Assembly: GCF_002979775.1 (NCBI RefSeq)
Contig: NZ_PCPR01000002.1
Span: 62,001 to 126,000, forward strand
Length of the DNA: 64,000 nucleotides
From: Arthrobacter sp. MYb23
GTDB lineage: Bacteria; Actinomycetota; Actinomycetes; Actinomycetales; Micrococcaceae
Direction of reading: 5' to 3'
Shown: positions 45,750 through 54,044 of the stretch, in pieces
How positions within the stretch are numbered: position 1 is the stretch's first letter
How the letters are laid out: each line of letters starts with the position of its first letter
Program-made: the position numbers and the translations under genes
Notes under the pieces: generated by a model
The model's database searches: none
Told to the model about the DNA's origin: nothing
What the model saw: only the letters and a program-made list of their open reading frames with translations

Positions 45750-45850
45750 TGGCGTTGTGAGGCCCGCACTGCGTGCCAAGGAGGTGTCGCGGGGCGTAGA
45801 GCGGGCATCACACCACAGACCATCGGCAAGGGAGGACGTAGGATGTCATC

Positions 45851-46729
45851 ATGACTTCGTCTCTTTCCCATCGCATCGCCCGTGTCCGGCCCGTCGCAGC
45901 CGCCTCTCCCGCTGGCCAAACCCCGGCCCGCCAGTCTCCTGACGAGCATTTCTTTGTGGCCAACGACTCACCGGTTTTCGACTCAGTGGAAGGGAAACGG
46001 TGGACCGTGGTGGAGTCCCCCTTCCCGGCGTCGAGGGCCAATGCCAACAGCCCCGCCAGGGAGGGTTGGGAGCTCGGGGCGGTGGTCAGCCAGGACACTT
46101 TTACTTTCCTTGCGCCGTCGGTACCTGTGAACGTCTTCGGCATGGCGCACAACACCGGGCAGCCTGGCCGGGACCTGCCGCCACAGGCCTTCCACAAAGC
46201 AGCGTCCAGCGTGATCGGCCCGGGCGATGCTATTCAGCTGAGCACCACCGTGGGCTACGTGGACCCGGAAGCTGAACTGACGGTCGTCGTCGGCCGGGCC
46301 GCCCGCGGCTTGACCCTGGAAACGGCGAGGTCGGCAATCCTCGGATACACCATCGGCAACGACGTCTCCGCCCGCGACCTCCAGAAAAGCGACGAGTTGT
46401 GGATCAGCGCCAAAAGCCAGGACACCTTCACTCCCGCGGGCCCCTGGATGGTCACGGACCTGGACGATTCGAACCTTGAGATCGGCATAGTCCACAACGG
46501 CAGGGCCCTCAGGACAGCCAGTTCAGCGGACCTCGGCTGGAAAGTGGACGAGATCATGGTCTACCTGAGCTCTTTCATGACGCTCCAGCCCGGCGACCTT
46601 GTGCTCACAGGGTTTCCCGCAGAGTGCGCACGAATCCAACCAGGAGACACCGTGGTGTGCCGCGTGGAGGGGATCGGCGAACTTCACAACCCCGTCACCG
46701 GCGCTTCCTGGGAGCAGCAGCCCGCATGA
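45851..46729 (+). CDS. Fumarylacetoacetate hydrolase-family protein (second)
   Basis: 292 residues from the ATG at 45851. Compared with the homologue at 5239-6015 it has a longer N-terminal domain. The FAH core has PVNVFGMAHNTGQPGRDLP near 95, YVDPEAELTVVVGRAARGL near 136-154 with the acidic metal ligands, GYTIGNDVSARDLQKSDELW near 162-181, and GDLVLTGFPAECARIQPGD near 249. The enzyme probably acts on an acylpyruvate or diketo acid. The neighbours (DM13, GtrA) suggest no pathway. The gap 45750-45850 shows nothing recognisable. Confidence 0.87.
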   Translation: MTSSLSHRIARVRPVAAASPAGQTPARQSPDEHFFVANDSPVFDSVEGKRWTVVESPFPASRANANSPAREGWELGAVVSQDTFTFLAPSVPVNVFGMAHNTGQPGRDLPPQAFHKAASSVIGPGDAIQLSTTVGYVDPEAELTVVVGRAARGLTLETARSAILGYTIGNDVSARDLQKSDELWISAKSQDTFTPAGPWMVTDLDDSNLEIGIVHNGRALRTASSADLGWKVDEIMVYLSSFMTLQPGDLVLTGFPAECARIQPGDTVVCRVEGIGELHNPVTGASWEQQPA

Positions 46730-46747
46730 TGTGTCAGGCTTAACACC

Positions 46748-47242
46748 ATGGAGATAGCTGCGGAGGCCACTGAGCTGCGCCCTTCTCCCTCACAAAAGCC
46801 CCCGCGGCCACAGCGCAAACGGCACCGCGGCGTCCTGAAGTACCCGGTGGTGCGGCAATTGATCCGCTTCACGGGCGTTGGAATAGTCTGCACGGCGAGT
46901 TCGCTCGCGATTTACGCTGTGCTGCGTCCTTGGATCGACCCCCAGCTGGCCAATGCAGTTGCCCTCATTGTGACGTCGTTGATGAACACGGCCTTGAACC
47001 GAAGGCTCACGTTCAAAATCACGGGCAAGAAGAAGCGTACCCAGGACCATTTGAGCGGGGTCCTCGTCATCGCCATTGCGCTGATCATTACCGGCGGGAG
47101 CTTGGGCGTGTTGCATCTCCTGCGGCCGGAAGCCACGGTCACCGAGGAGTTGTGGACCACCACACTGTCCGGCTTCGTGGCCACAGCCGTCCGGTTTACC
47201 CTGCTACGCCATTGGATTTTCCGGCGCGCACGCCACGTGTAG
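46748..47242 (+). CDS. GtrA-family membrane protein
   Basis: 164 residues. After a basic cytoplasmic N terminus (about 1-38) come four hydrophobic segments. The family signature includes LIRFTGVGIVCTASSLAIYA near 39-58 and ALIVTSLMNTALNRRLTFKI near 76-95. GtrA proteins are proposed to flip or transfer polyprenyl-linked sugars for cell wall glycans or teichoic acids. No glycosyltransferase is adjacent. The gene ends 7 bp from the convergent cysteine desulfurase gene. Confidence 0.9.
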   Translation: MEIAAEATELRPSPSQKPPRPQRKRHRGVLKYPVVRQLIRFTGVGIVCTASSLAIYAVLRPWIDPQLANAVALIVTSLMNTALNRRLTFKITGKKKRTQDHLSGVLVIAIALIITGGSLGVLHLLRPEATVTEELWTTTLSGFVATAVRFTLLRHWIFRRARHV

Positions 47243-47249
47243 TGGGTAG

Positions 47250-48440
47250 TTAGTCCCGTTGTTGCGGGGCAGCCAGGCTCCGGACGCGTCCGACGGCGGT
47301 TTCCACAGCGGCGGCTGCCTGCTCCAGTTCGGCTTCGGTGACAGTTGACGTGAAGCTGAAACGTACCGCCGTCTGGGCCGTTTCAGGGGCAATGCCCAGG
47401 GCCACCAGCACCGGCGAAGGTGCGTCGGATCCGGCCGCGCAGGCCGAGCCACTGGAACACACCACGCCGAGCCGCTCCAGTTCAAGCAGTACAGACTCGC
47501 CGCTGGTTCCGGGGAAGCAGAAAGACGCCACCGAGGGCAGGCGATGGACGCGGTGTCCGGTGAGCATTGCGTCAGGTACGGTGGCGAGGATGCGCTGGAT
47601 GAACTGATCCCTGAGATCCGAAACACGGGCTGCTTGATGGGGCTGTTCAGCGTCTGAGAGCGTGAGCGCCGTGGACAACGCCACAGCCCCGGCCACGTTC
47701 TCAGTGCCCGAGCGCTTTGCCCTCTCCTGGCCGCCACCGTGCACCAGGGGCTCCACCCGAAGACGGCCTTTGGTGAAAAGAACCCCTGATCCCTTGGGCG
47801 CACCAAGCTTGTGTCCGGAAATACTCAGGGCGTCCACACCCAGCGCCTTGACGTCCAGCGGCAACCATCCAGCGGCTTGCACCGCATCCGTGTGGAACGG
47901 CACTCCGTATTCCCGGGCCACTGCCGCCAAGGCTGCAATGGGCTGGACAGTTCCGACCTCGTTGTTCGCGTACATGATGCTCACCAAAGCGGTTTGGGGG
48001 CCTATCACCGCCCGCAAACCATCAAGGGAGACCAAGCCCTCCCCATCCACCGGGAGCACATCCACGGCGAATCCATGCACCCGCTCCAGGTAGCGGGCTG
48101 ATTCCTCCACTGCCGGATGCTCAATCGCGCTGATAACTACCCGGTTCAGCGACGGATCCGAGGCCAGCCGGGCCAGCGCAATGCCTTTGACAGCCAGGTT
48201 GTCCGCTTCTGTGCCGCCGGAGGTGAACGTCACCTCGCCGGCACGGCACTTCAGGACCTTCGCTACGCCGGAACGGGCTTCCGCAAGCGCAGCCGCTGCC
48301 GTTTCGCCCAGGCTGTGGTGGCTGGAGGGGTTGCCGAACTCGCCACTCAGGTACGGCCACATGGCTTCGAGGGCCTCACGGCGTACCGGAGTGGTGGCGG
48401 CGGCGTCGAGGAAGATCACGGAATGCTCAGGCTGTCTCAA
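47250..48440 (-). CDS. Cysteine desulfurase of the NAD operon (NifS-like)
   Basis: 396 residues. A class V aminotransferase-fold PLP enzyme: IFLDAAATTPVRREALEAM near 9, the PLP-binding Lys in SISGHKLGAPKGSGVLF near 204-220, and the active-site Cys loop VVCSSGSACAAGSDAPSP near 325. It mobilises sulfur from cysteine. It is the last gene of the nad operon and its start overlaps nadC by 14 bp. It therefore probably assembles the [4Fe-4S] cluster of quinolinate synthase (NadA), as proposed for the NifS-like gene near nadB in Bacillus subtilis. Confidence 0.93.
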   Translation of the reverse strand: MRQPEHSVIFLDAAATTPVRREALEAMWPYLSGEFGNPSSHHSLGETAAAALAEARSGVAKVLKCRAGEVTFTSGGTEADNLAVKGIALARLASDPSLNRVVISAIEHPAVEESARYLERVHGFAVDVLPVDGEGLVSLDGLRAVIGPQTALVSIMYANNEVGTVQPIAALAAVAREYGVPFHTDAVQAAGWLPLDVKALGVDALSISGHKLGAPKGSGVLFTKGRLRVEPLVHGGGQERAKRSGTENVAGAVALSTALTLSDAEQPHQAARVSDLRDQFIQRILATVPDAMLTGHRVHRLPSVASFCFPGTSGESVLLELERLGVVCSSGSACAAGSDAPSPVLVALGIAPETAQTAVRFSFTSTVTEAELEQAAAAVETAVGRVRSLAAPQQRD

Positions 48441-49299
48441 GAATGACGTCGAGCCCGAGGTCGAGGGCGCTCACGCTGTGGGTCAGGCCTCCTATGGAGA
48501 TGACGTCCACACCCGCCGAAGCAATCTCGGTGACGGTGTTGATGTTCACATTGCCACTGGCTTCCACGATGGCTCGGCCGTCCACCTGCTTGACCCCGGC
48601 CCGGAGCTCGTCCATGGAGAAGTTATCCAGCATGATGGTGTCCACGCCTGCCGCCAGGACTGGTTCGATCTGCTCGGCCCGGTCCACTTCAACTTCGAAG
48701 TGCGTCGTGTGGCCAAGCTGGGCTTTGGCGGCAATCAGCAGCTCGGTCAGCTTGCTGGAGTCGCCCCCGGTCATGACGGCCAGGTGGTTGTCCTTGGCCA
48801 GGACGGCGTCGGAGAGGCTGTAGCGGTGGTTCGCTCCCCCACCGCAGCGAACCGCGTAGCGTTCCAGAACACGGAGGCCGGGCGTGGTTTTGCGGGTGTC
48901 GGTGATGCGCGCACGGGTGCCTTCGACCAGACCCACAAACTCTGCGGTCTTGGTGGCGATTGCACTCATCCGTTGCACCAGGTTCAGGCCCACCCTTTCG
49001 GCAAGCAGCACGGAGCGGGCACTGCCGCTGACCCGGGCGAGGCGGGTTCCGGCGTCGAACGCTTCACCGTCGGCGAGCAACAACTCAACCTCGGTGCCTG
49101 GGTCCACGAGCTTCATGGCATCTCGGAACACGGTACCGCCGCTGAAGACACCGGGTACGCGCGCGTTCAGCACCGCAGTTGCACGGGCGTCTGCGGGGAT
49201 CAACAGTTGCGAGGTGATGTCGCCGCTGGGCGCATCCTCCGCGAACGCCCGTTCCAAAATCTCCCGGACGGGTGCTGCGGGGAGGGTCAGGTTAGTCAT
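48427..49299 (-). CDS. nadC: Nicotinate-nucleotide pyrophosphorylase (quinolinate phosphoribosyltransferase)
   Basis: 290 residues. The N-terminal domain begins REILERAFAEDAPSGDITSQ, and the barrel includes TRKTTPGLRVLERYAVRCGG near 135-154 with the conserved Arg and Lys contacts to quinolinate. VDTIMLDNFSMDELRAGV near 217 and VEASGNVNINTVTEIASAGVD near 239 close the active site. It converts quinolinate and PRPP to nicotinate mononucleotide. The start overlaps the nadB stop by 8 bp. Confidence 0.96.
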   Translation of the reverse strand: MTNLTLPAAPVREILERAFAEDAPSGDITSQLLIPADARATAVLNARVPGVFSGGTVFRDAMKLVDPGTEVELLLADGEAFDAGTRLARVSGSARSVLLAERVGLNLVQRMSAIATKTAEFVGLVEGTRARITDTRKTTPGLRVLERYAVRCGGGANHRYSLSDAVLAKDNHLAVMTGGDSSKLTELLIAAKAQLGHTTHFEVEVDRAEQIEPVLAAGVDTIMLDNFSMDELRAGVKQVDGRAIVEASGNVNINTVTEIASAGVDVISIGGLTHSVSALDLGLDVILETA

Positions 49300-51193
49300 G
49301 GACGAGGCTCACTTTCCGGCTCATGGTGTAACGCTTGTCAAAATCTTCAACGACAGCCGGCTCTTTCATGCTGTCACTGCGGTAATGCGCCCCCAATGAC
49401 TCCCGCCGTTCCCGGGCCGCATGTACCAGCAACTGCGCCGCCAACAGAAGGTTGGAGTCCTCATGCACCCGAACATCCAGGGAATCAGGAACATTCAAGG
49501 GCAGAACGTCCTCAGCCCACGCAGCCAGAGCCACCCCGGCCTCACGAATCAGGACGCCATCACGCAACACACCGGCCTTGGCAGTCATCAACCGCCGCAA
49601 AGCCCCCCGCGAAAACACCCCCGCCTCCGCAAAAGAAACCTCCCGAGCCCCCGGCCCCGGCAAAGACTCAAACTCCCAGGAAACCGGCTTTGGGACAACG
49701 TCGTGCCCCCGGGCGAGCGATGGCGCGAACAAGTCCCCATTGGACGGCACCGGGCTGAAGTCAACTACCGGTAGTTCCAGAGGTCCCGACAGCGCCGTTG
49801 TCGCGTGAGTGGTGCGTTCGCTCTGGTCGACTGGCGGGGTCCCGGCAGCGTGCGTAAAAGCGAGGCCGCCCGCGGCCGAGTTAGCACGCAGAGGGACTGC
49901 GTCTGGCGACCCGCCGCACAAGCCAAGGAAACCCTCAACGGCACGCCTGCCGAACACGAGGCCTTCGAGGAGGGAGTTGCTCGCCAAGCGGTTGGCACCT
50001 TGCACCCCGGTACACGCCACTTCGCCGGCAGCCAGGAGCCCGGGAACAGAGGTGCGCCCGTGGAGGTCGGTCACCACGCCGCCCATCCAGTAGTGGGCGG
50101 CGGGTGCCACGGGGACGAGCTCTGTTCTCCAGTCGACTCCGGCTTGGCGGGTGCGTTTGCTGAGGGTGGGGAAGCGCTTGGCAAGGAAGCCCTGGCCCCG
50201 CTGTTCTTCGATCACGGTGGCGTCGAGGAATACGTGGCCGTTAGGGTCCCCGAGTTTTGCCAGGTGCAGGGCGATGGTGCGGGAGACCACGTCCCTGGGT
50301 GCGAGTTCGGCATCGGGGTGGTAGTCGGGCATGAAGCGGTGACCGGTGGCATCTACCAGGATGGCGCCTTCGCCCCGCACTGCTTCGGAGATGAGCAGGG
50401 GGTCATTGTTGCCCTCGGCTTCGCGGGCTTCCGTGGGAAGCACCATGCAGGTGGGGTGGAATTGGAAGAACTCAAGGTCTGCGACGGCGGCACCAACCCG
50501 CCATGCGAGCGCCAAGCCATCTGCTGTTGCCACGGTGGGATTGGTGGTCTGCGCGAAGAGTTGTCCGGCTCCCCCGGTGGCGAGCAGGACGGAGTCACCG
50601 TGGACGCCGAGGTGGCGCCCGTCGTGAAGGAAGTTGGCTCCCACCACGCGGCCACCTCGTTCTCCGCCGAGGGAGAGCGATGTTACTTGGGCGTGTCCGA
50701 TCACTTGGATCTTCCCTGCGGCTTGGAAGTCCAGAACGGTCCTGATCAGTGCGGCCGCGACACCGGCTCCGGTAGCGTCGCCGCCGGCGTGCAGGATGCG
50801 GGGAGCTGAGTGGGCGGCTTCTAGACCCAGTGCGGGATCGCCGTCGACGTCGAGGTCGAAGCGGACGCCGAAACGCCCCAGCCCTGCGATGTCCAGACGC
50901 GCCTCGGTGCACAACACCCGTACCGCTTCTTCATTGCAGTGGCCGGCCCCGGCCTTGAGCGTGTCCGCGATGTGGGCTGCCACAGTATCGCCGGGGGCGG
51001 GATCGTCCAACACAGCGGAGATCCCGCCTTGGGCGTAGTAGGTGTTGCTGTCCGCGAGTGCGCCTTTGGTCAAGAGCACCACTTCCGCGCCGGCTTCGGC
51101 GGCCAGCAGGGCTGAGTACAGTCCTGCGATGCCGCTTCCGACGACGACCAGCCGCTGGGGTGCAGGCCCGCCAGTAAGGCTCTCTGTAGTCAT
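49292..51193 (-). CDS. nadB: L-aspartate oxidase
   Basis: 633 residues, longer than the usual 530-560 because of an extended Ala/Thr/Pro-rich region around 445-515. The FAD motif VVVGSGIAGLYSALLAAEAG lies near 16, ADSNTYYAQGGISAVLDDP near 47-65 is the flavin/substrate loop, and the active-site region HYWMGGVVTDLHGRTSVPGLLAAGEVACTG is near 367. It oxidises aspartate to iminoaspartate for NadA. Codon choice from about 49500 to 49720 (near residues 490-565) shifts to TTT, TTG, TCT, GGG and CGG, unlike neighbouring genes. Confidence 0.95.
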   Translation of the reverse strand: MTTESLTGGPAPQRLVVVGSGIAGLYSALLAAEAGAEVVLLTKGALADSNTYYAQGGISAVLDDPAPGDTVAAHIADTLKAGAGHCNEEAVRVLCTEARLDIAGLGRFGVRFDLDVDGDPALGLEAAHSAPRILHAGGDATGAGVAAALIRTVLDFQAAGKIQVIGHAQVTSLSLGGERGGRVVGANFLHDGRHLGVHGDSVLLATGGAGQLFAQTTNPTVATADGLALAWRVGAAVADLEFFQFHPTCMVLPTEAREAEGNNDPLLISEAVRGEGAILVDATGHRFMPDYHPDAELAPRDVVSRTIALHLAKLGDPNGHVFLDATVIEEQRGQGFLAKRFPTLSKRTRQAGVDWRTELVPVAPAAHYWMGGVVTDLHGRTSVPGLLAAGEVACTGVQGANRLASNSLLEGLVFGRRAVEGFLGLCGGSPDAVPLRANSAAGGLAFTHAAGTPPVDQSERTTHATTALSGPLELPVVDFSPVPSNGDLFAPSLARGHDVVPKPVSWEFESLPGPGAREVSFAEAGVFSRGALRRLMTAKAGVLRDGVLIREAGVALAAWAEDVLPLNVPDSLDVRVHEDSNLLLAAQLLVHAARERRESLGAHYRSDSMKEPAVVEDFDKRYTMSRKVSLVHD

Positions 51194-51262
51194 GTGGGGC
51201 TCGATTCGGCTAGTCGGGTGTCTTGGGCCCGGACAGTGATTTTGCTTGGTGGTGCCGGTTGC

Positions 51263-52570
51263 TTAGGCAGGCTTGGCTGCCAGCATGCGTTCCAGCGCAA
51301 TCTTGGCGTTGTCCTGCACGGATTCGTCAACGGTGATGCGGTTGACGATGCGTCCTTCCACGAGTTCCTCCAGGACCCAGGCGAGGTAGCCGGGGTGGAT
51401 GCGGTACATGGTGGAGCACGGGCAAATGACGGGATCGAGGCAGAAGATGGTGTGCTGCGGGTTCTCGGCAGCGAGCCGGTTCACCATGTTGATCTCGGTG
51501 CCGATGGCGAATGTGGTGGGTTCGGTGGCGGCGGCGATGGCCTTCTTGATGAAGTCGGTGGATCCTGCGGAGTCTGCGGCGTCCACTACTTCCATGGGGC
51601 ATTCGGGGTGGACGATCACGTTGACGCCCGGGAAGTCTTGCCGGGCTTTCTCGATCTGGCCGACGTTGAAGCGCTTGTGGACCGAGCAGAAGCCGTGCCA
51701 GAGGATGACGCGGGAGTCCTGCAGTGTTTGTTCGTCGTTGCCGCCGAGTTCCTTGCGCGGGTTCCACATGGGCATCTGCTCGAGCGGGACGCCCAGTGCC
51801 TTGGCGGTGTTGCGGCCCAGGTGCTGATCGGGGAAGAACAGGACCCGCTGCCCGCGCTCGAAGGCCCATTCCAGCACCACTTTGGCATTCGAGGAGGTGC
51901 AGACGATCCCGCCGTTCCGTCCACAGAACGCCTTCAGTGCTGCAGAAGAGTTCATGTAGGTGACGGGGATGACAGGTGCCCGTCCGGAGGCGTCCGGTTC
52001 CGTGCCGAAGATCTCTTCGAGCTGCTCCCAGCATTCCTCCACGGAGTCTTCATCTGCCATGTCCGCCATGGAGCATCCCGCGGCAAGGTTCGGCAGGATG
52101 ACGGCCTGCTCCGGCGTGGAGAGGATGTCCGCTGTCTCAGCCATGAAGTGCACGCCGCAGAAGATGATCGCTTCGGCGTCGGGCTTGGTCAGGGCAGCAT
52201 TGGCGAGCTGGAAGGAGTCGCCCACGAAGTCCGCGTATTGGATGACTTCATCGCGCTGGTAGAAGTGGCCCAGAATGACGGCGCGGTCCCCCAGTGTCGC
52301 TTTGGCCGCCCGGATGCGGGTGTCCAGTTCGGCGTCGGAGGCTTTTTTGTACTCTTCGGGCAGCTGGCCCTGGCGCGGCGTGGCTTGGGGAGCGACGTCG
52401 TCGCTGGAGGCACCCGGGCCGTAGGCGGGCTCCCCGGCGAGGGATTCGGCAAGGTCGTATTCCCAGGGGCCCCTGGCCAGGGCCGGGCTGCACGTGGACC
52501 CGGCGCGGGAGAGGCCCTTCTCGGCTTCTTCGCGAGTGATCAGCTGGACCGCAGTGTTGACGCTGCTCAT
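51263..52570 (-). CDS. nadA: Quinolinate synthase
   Basis: 435 residues, the long actinobacterial form with an N-terminal extension of about 75 residues. The core starts DRAVILGHFYQRDEVIQYAD near 99. Cluster ligands are the Cys residues in IIFCGVHFMAETADIL near 136, IVCTSSNAKVVLEWA near 224, and FCLDPVICPCSTMYR near 385. It condenses iminoaspartate with dihydroxyacetone phosphate to quinolinate using a [4Fe-4S] cluster. The ATG overlaps the nrtR stop (ATGA), and nadB follows after 69 bp. Confidence 0.95.
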   Translation of the reverse strand: MSSVNTAVQLITREEAEKGLSRAGSTCSPALARGPWEYDLAESLAGEPAYGPGASSDDVAPQATPRQGQLPEEYKKASDAELDTRIRAAKATLGDRAVILGHFYQRDEVIQYADFVGDSFQLANAALTKPDAEAIIFCGVHFMAETADILSTPEQAVILPNLAAGCSMADMADEDSVEECWEQLEEIFGTEPDASGRAPVIPVTYMNSSAALKAFCGRNGGIVCTSSNAKVVLEWAFERGQRVLFFPDQHLGRNTAKALGVPLEQMPMWNPRKELGGNDEQTLQDSRVILWHGFCSVHKRFNVGQIEKARQDFPGVNVIVHPECPMEVVDAADSAGSTDFIKKAIAAATEPTTFAIGTEINMVNRLAAENPQHTIFCLDPVICPCSTMYRIHPGYLAWVLEELVEGRIVNRITVDESVQDNAKIALERMLAAKPA

Positions 52571-53286
52571 GGTGTACTCCTGTTATCTGGCCCGAGGCCG
52601 GGCGTGCCGGTGAAGCGGTAGAGGCGTGGGGGGCGGTGTTTTCCGCCTTGTAGGTATTCACCGGTTTCTTCGATTTCCGGTGTTGCCTTGACGTGCCTGC
52701 GGAAGTTGGCGGGATCGAGCTGGCGATCCAGCACGGCCTCGTAGACTTCGCGGACTTGGGCGAGGGTGAAGAATTCGCCCAGCAGGTGGTAAGCGATGGA
52801 CCCGTAGGCCATCTTGTTGCGGAGCCGCCAGAGGGCGTAGTCCACGATTGCGTTGTGGTCGAAGGCCAGTTCGCCGAGCCTGTCCGCCCGGAACCAGCGC
52901 ACATTCTCGGATTCGTCAGCGAGGGCAGCCTCGGTGGGTTGGACCAGGGCCCAATACACGATGGAGACGACCCGCTGGGTGGGTGACCTGTGGAGGCCAC
53001 CGAAAGCGTAGAGCTGCTCGAGGTAGTGGGGCGCCAGGCCGGTGGTGTCGCGGAGGTTCCGTGAGGCCGCATCCTGGAGCGATTCGTCATGGGCCAAGGG
53101 TCCCCCGGGAAGCGCCCACATGTCCTTGAAGGGCTCCCGAATGCGGCGGACCAGCGGCAGCCACAGTGTGGGTCGCCCGGACGTCTCGCTGGGGCGGAGC
53201 GCGAAAATCACCGTTGAAATAGCCAACGACGGCGGTGCGAGCCGCCGCTCGGCCACATTGGCAGAGTTGGTGTTCACGGCGTTCAC
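52567..53286 (-). CDS. nrtR: NrtR-type NAD-biosynthesis regulator (Nudix fold plus winged helix)
   Basis: 239 residues. The N-terminal Nudix-like domain (about 18-165) has a decayed Nudix box: GGPLAHDESLQDAASRNLRD, where the RE and EE catalytic acids are replaced by RN and DT. This fits the NrtR regulator family, which binds ADP-ribose or related nucleotides without needing hydrolysis. The C-terminal winged helix (about 168-225) contains LLGEFFTLAQVREVYEAVLD and FRRHVKATPEIEETGEYL. It heads the nadABC operon, overlapping nadA by 4 bp. Its likely operator is the palindrome at 53332-53356, implying autoregulation and NAD feedback on the whole operon. Confidence 0.88.
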   Translation of the reverse strand: MNAVNTNSANVAERRLAPPSLAISTVIFALRPSETSGRPTLWLPLVRRIREPFKDMWALPGGPLAHDESLQDAASRNLRDTTGLAPHYLEQLYAFGGLHRSPTQRVVSIVYWALVQPTEAALADESENVRWFRADRLGELAFDHNAIVDYALWRLRNKMAYGSIAYHLLGEFFTLAQVREVYEAVLDRQLDPANFRRHVKATPEIEETGEYLQGGKHRPPRLYRFTGTPGLGPDNRSTP

Positions 53287-53331
53287 CTCGCTTCATCGCC
53301 GTCCGAAACGCTTCCCACGAGTGGGGGCGTT

Positions 53332-53356
53332 AGTTAAAGTCATATTGACTAGAACT
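53332..53356. promoter_or_regulatory. Candidate NrtR operator
   Basis: 25-bp palindrome AGTT-N3-GTCA-TAT-TGAC-N3-AACT, with all eight outer and inner tetramer bases symmetric. It lies 46 bp upstream of nrtR, in a locally A/T-rich stretch. It is the only strong dyad in the gap 53287-53396. Confidence 0.65.
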
Positions 53357-53396
53357 AATGGTACGACTCACCAAGCACTTGGCAAAATGCTTTACG

Positions 53397-53873
53397 TCAC
53401 ACTGGCTTCGCAGCAGCTTCCATCAGCGGCAGCGTGCGGCCCTGGATGTGGCTGTTCAGAACTATGACTGATGAGCACCGGACCACCGACTTGGTGGCGA
53501 TCATGGCATCCAGGACACGCTGCATATCCGGGTTGGACCGTGCTGCAATCCTCACCATCAAATCCGAATTTCCCGTGACTGTGTGGACCTCGATAATTTC
53601 CGGGATGGCACTCAGGCTTTCGATGATGGCGTCATGGCCAATTTCCTGGGTGATGGTGACGGAGCAGAACGCCACCACCGGAAAGCCGAAATTGGCGGGA
53701 TCAGGTTGGGGAACCCACGAACCGATAACCCCGTTTTCAATCATTCTGTCGATCCTGGACTGCACAGTGGCCCTGGCCACCCTGAGCACGCGGGAGGCCT
53801 CCAGCACCGAGGATCGCGGTGAATCAGTGAAGAAACGTACAATTTTTGCATCAAGCGCATCGACCAGCATCAA
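53397..53873 (-). CDS. Lrp/AsnC-family transcriptional regulator
   Basis: 158 residues. An N-terminal HTH (about 5-60, LDAKIVRFFTDSPRSSVLEA then VLRVARATVQSRIDRMIENG) precedes a RAM/ligand-binding ACT-like domain (about 68-150) with VTITQEIGHDAIIESL and EVHTVTGNSDLMVRIAARS. It is divergent from an amino acid permease with 171 bp between them, and upstream of the 2-oxoacid dehydrogenase genes. It most resembles a local regulator of amino acid uptake and degradation, as BkdR is for branched-chain dehydrogenase in Pseudomonas. The intergenic sequence has an A/T-rich stretch at about 53918-53950 but no clear dyad. Confidence 0.9.
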   Translation of the reverse strand: MMLVDALDAKIVRFFTDSPRSSVLEASRVLRVARATVQSRIDRMIENGVIGSWVPQPDPANFGFPVVAFCSVTITQEIGHDAIIESLSAIPEIIEVHTVTGNSDLMVRIAARSNPDMQRVLDAMIATKSVVRCSSVIVLNSHIQGRTLPLMEAAAKPV

Positions 53874-54044
53874 AGTTCCTGTCCCCGGGGATCCTTACCC
53901 ATCACATCGCCACAGCAAAAAGTGATGTATCTTACAATCTGCGAGAATTATTCCACGGCTCTTGCTGCGTCGTCGACGCCCGCGTGCAACGCCCATGAGG
54001 CCCACACGCCAAACCAGCATGTAATCCATAGAAGGTAGACACGT

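Noticed and set aside
48181..49758. 525-residue open frame on the plus strand over nadC and nadB with a Pro-rich end
   Set aside because: The Pro-rich part mirrors the G/T-rich codons of nadB; no start signal or family similarity.
51194..52621. 475-residue open frame on the plus strand over nadA
   Set aside because: Antisense to nadA; no motif.
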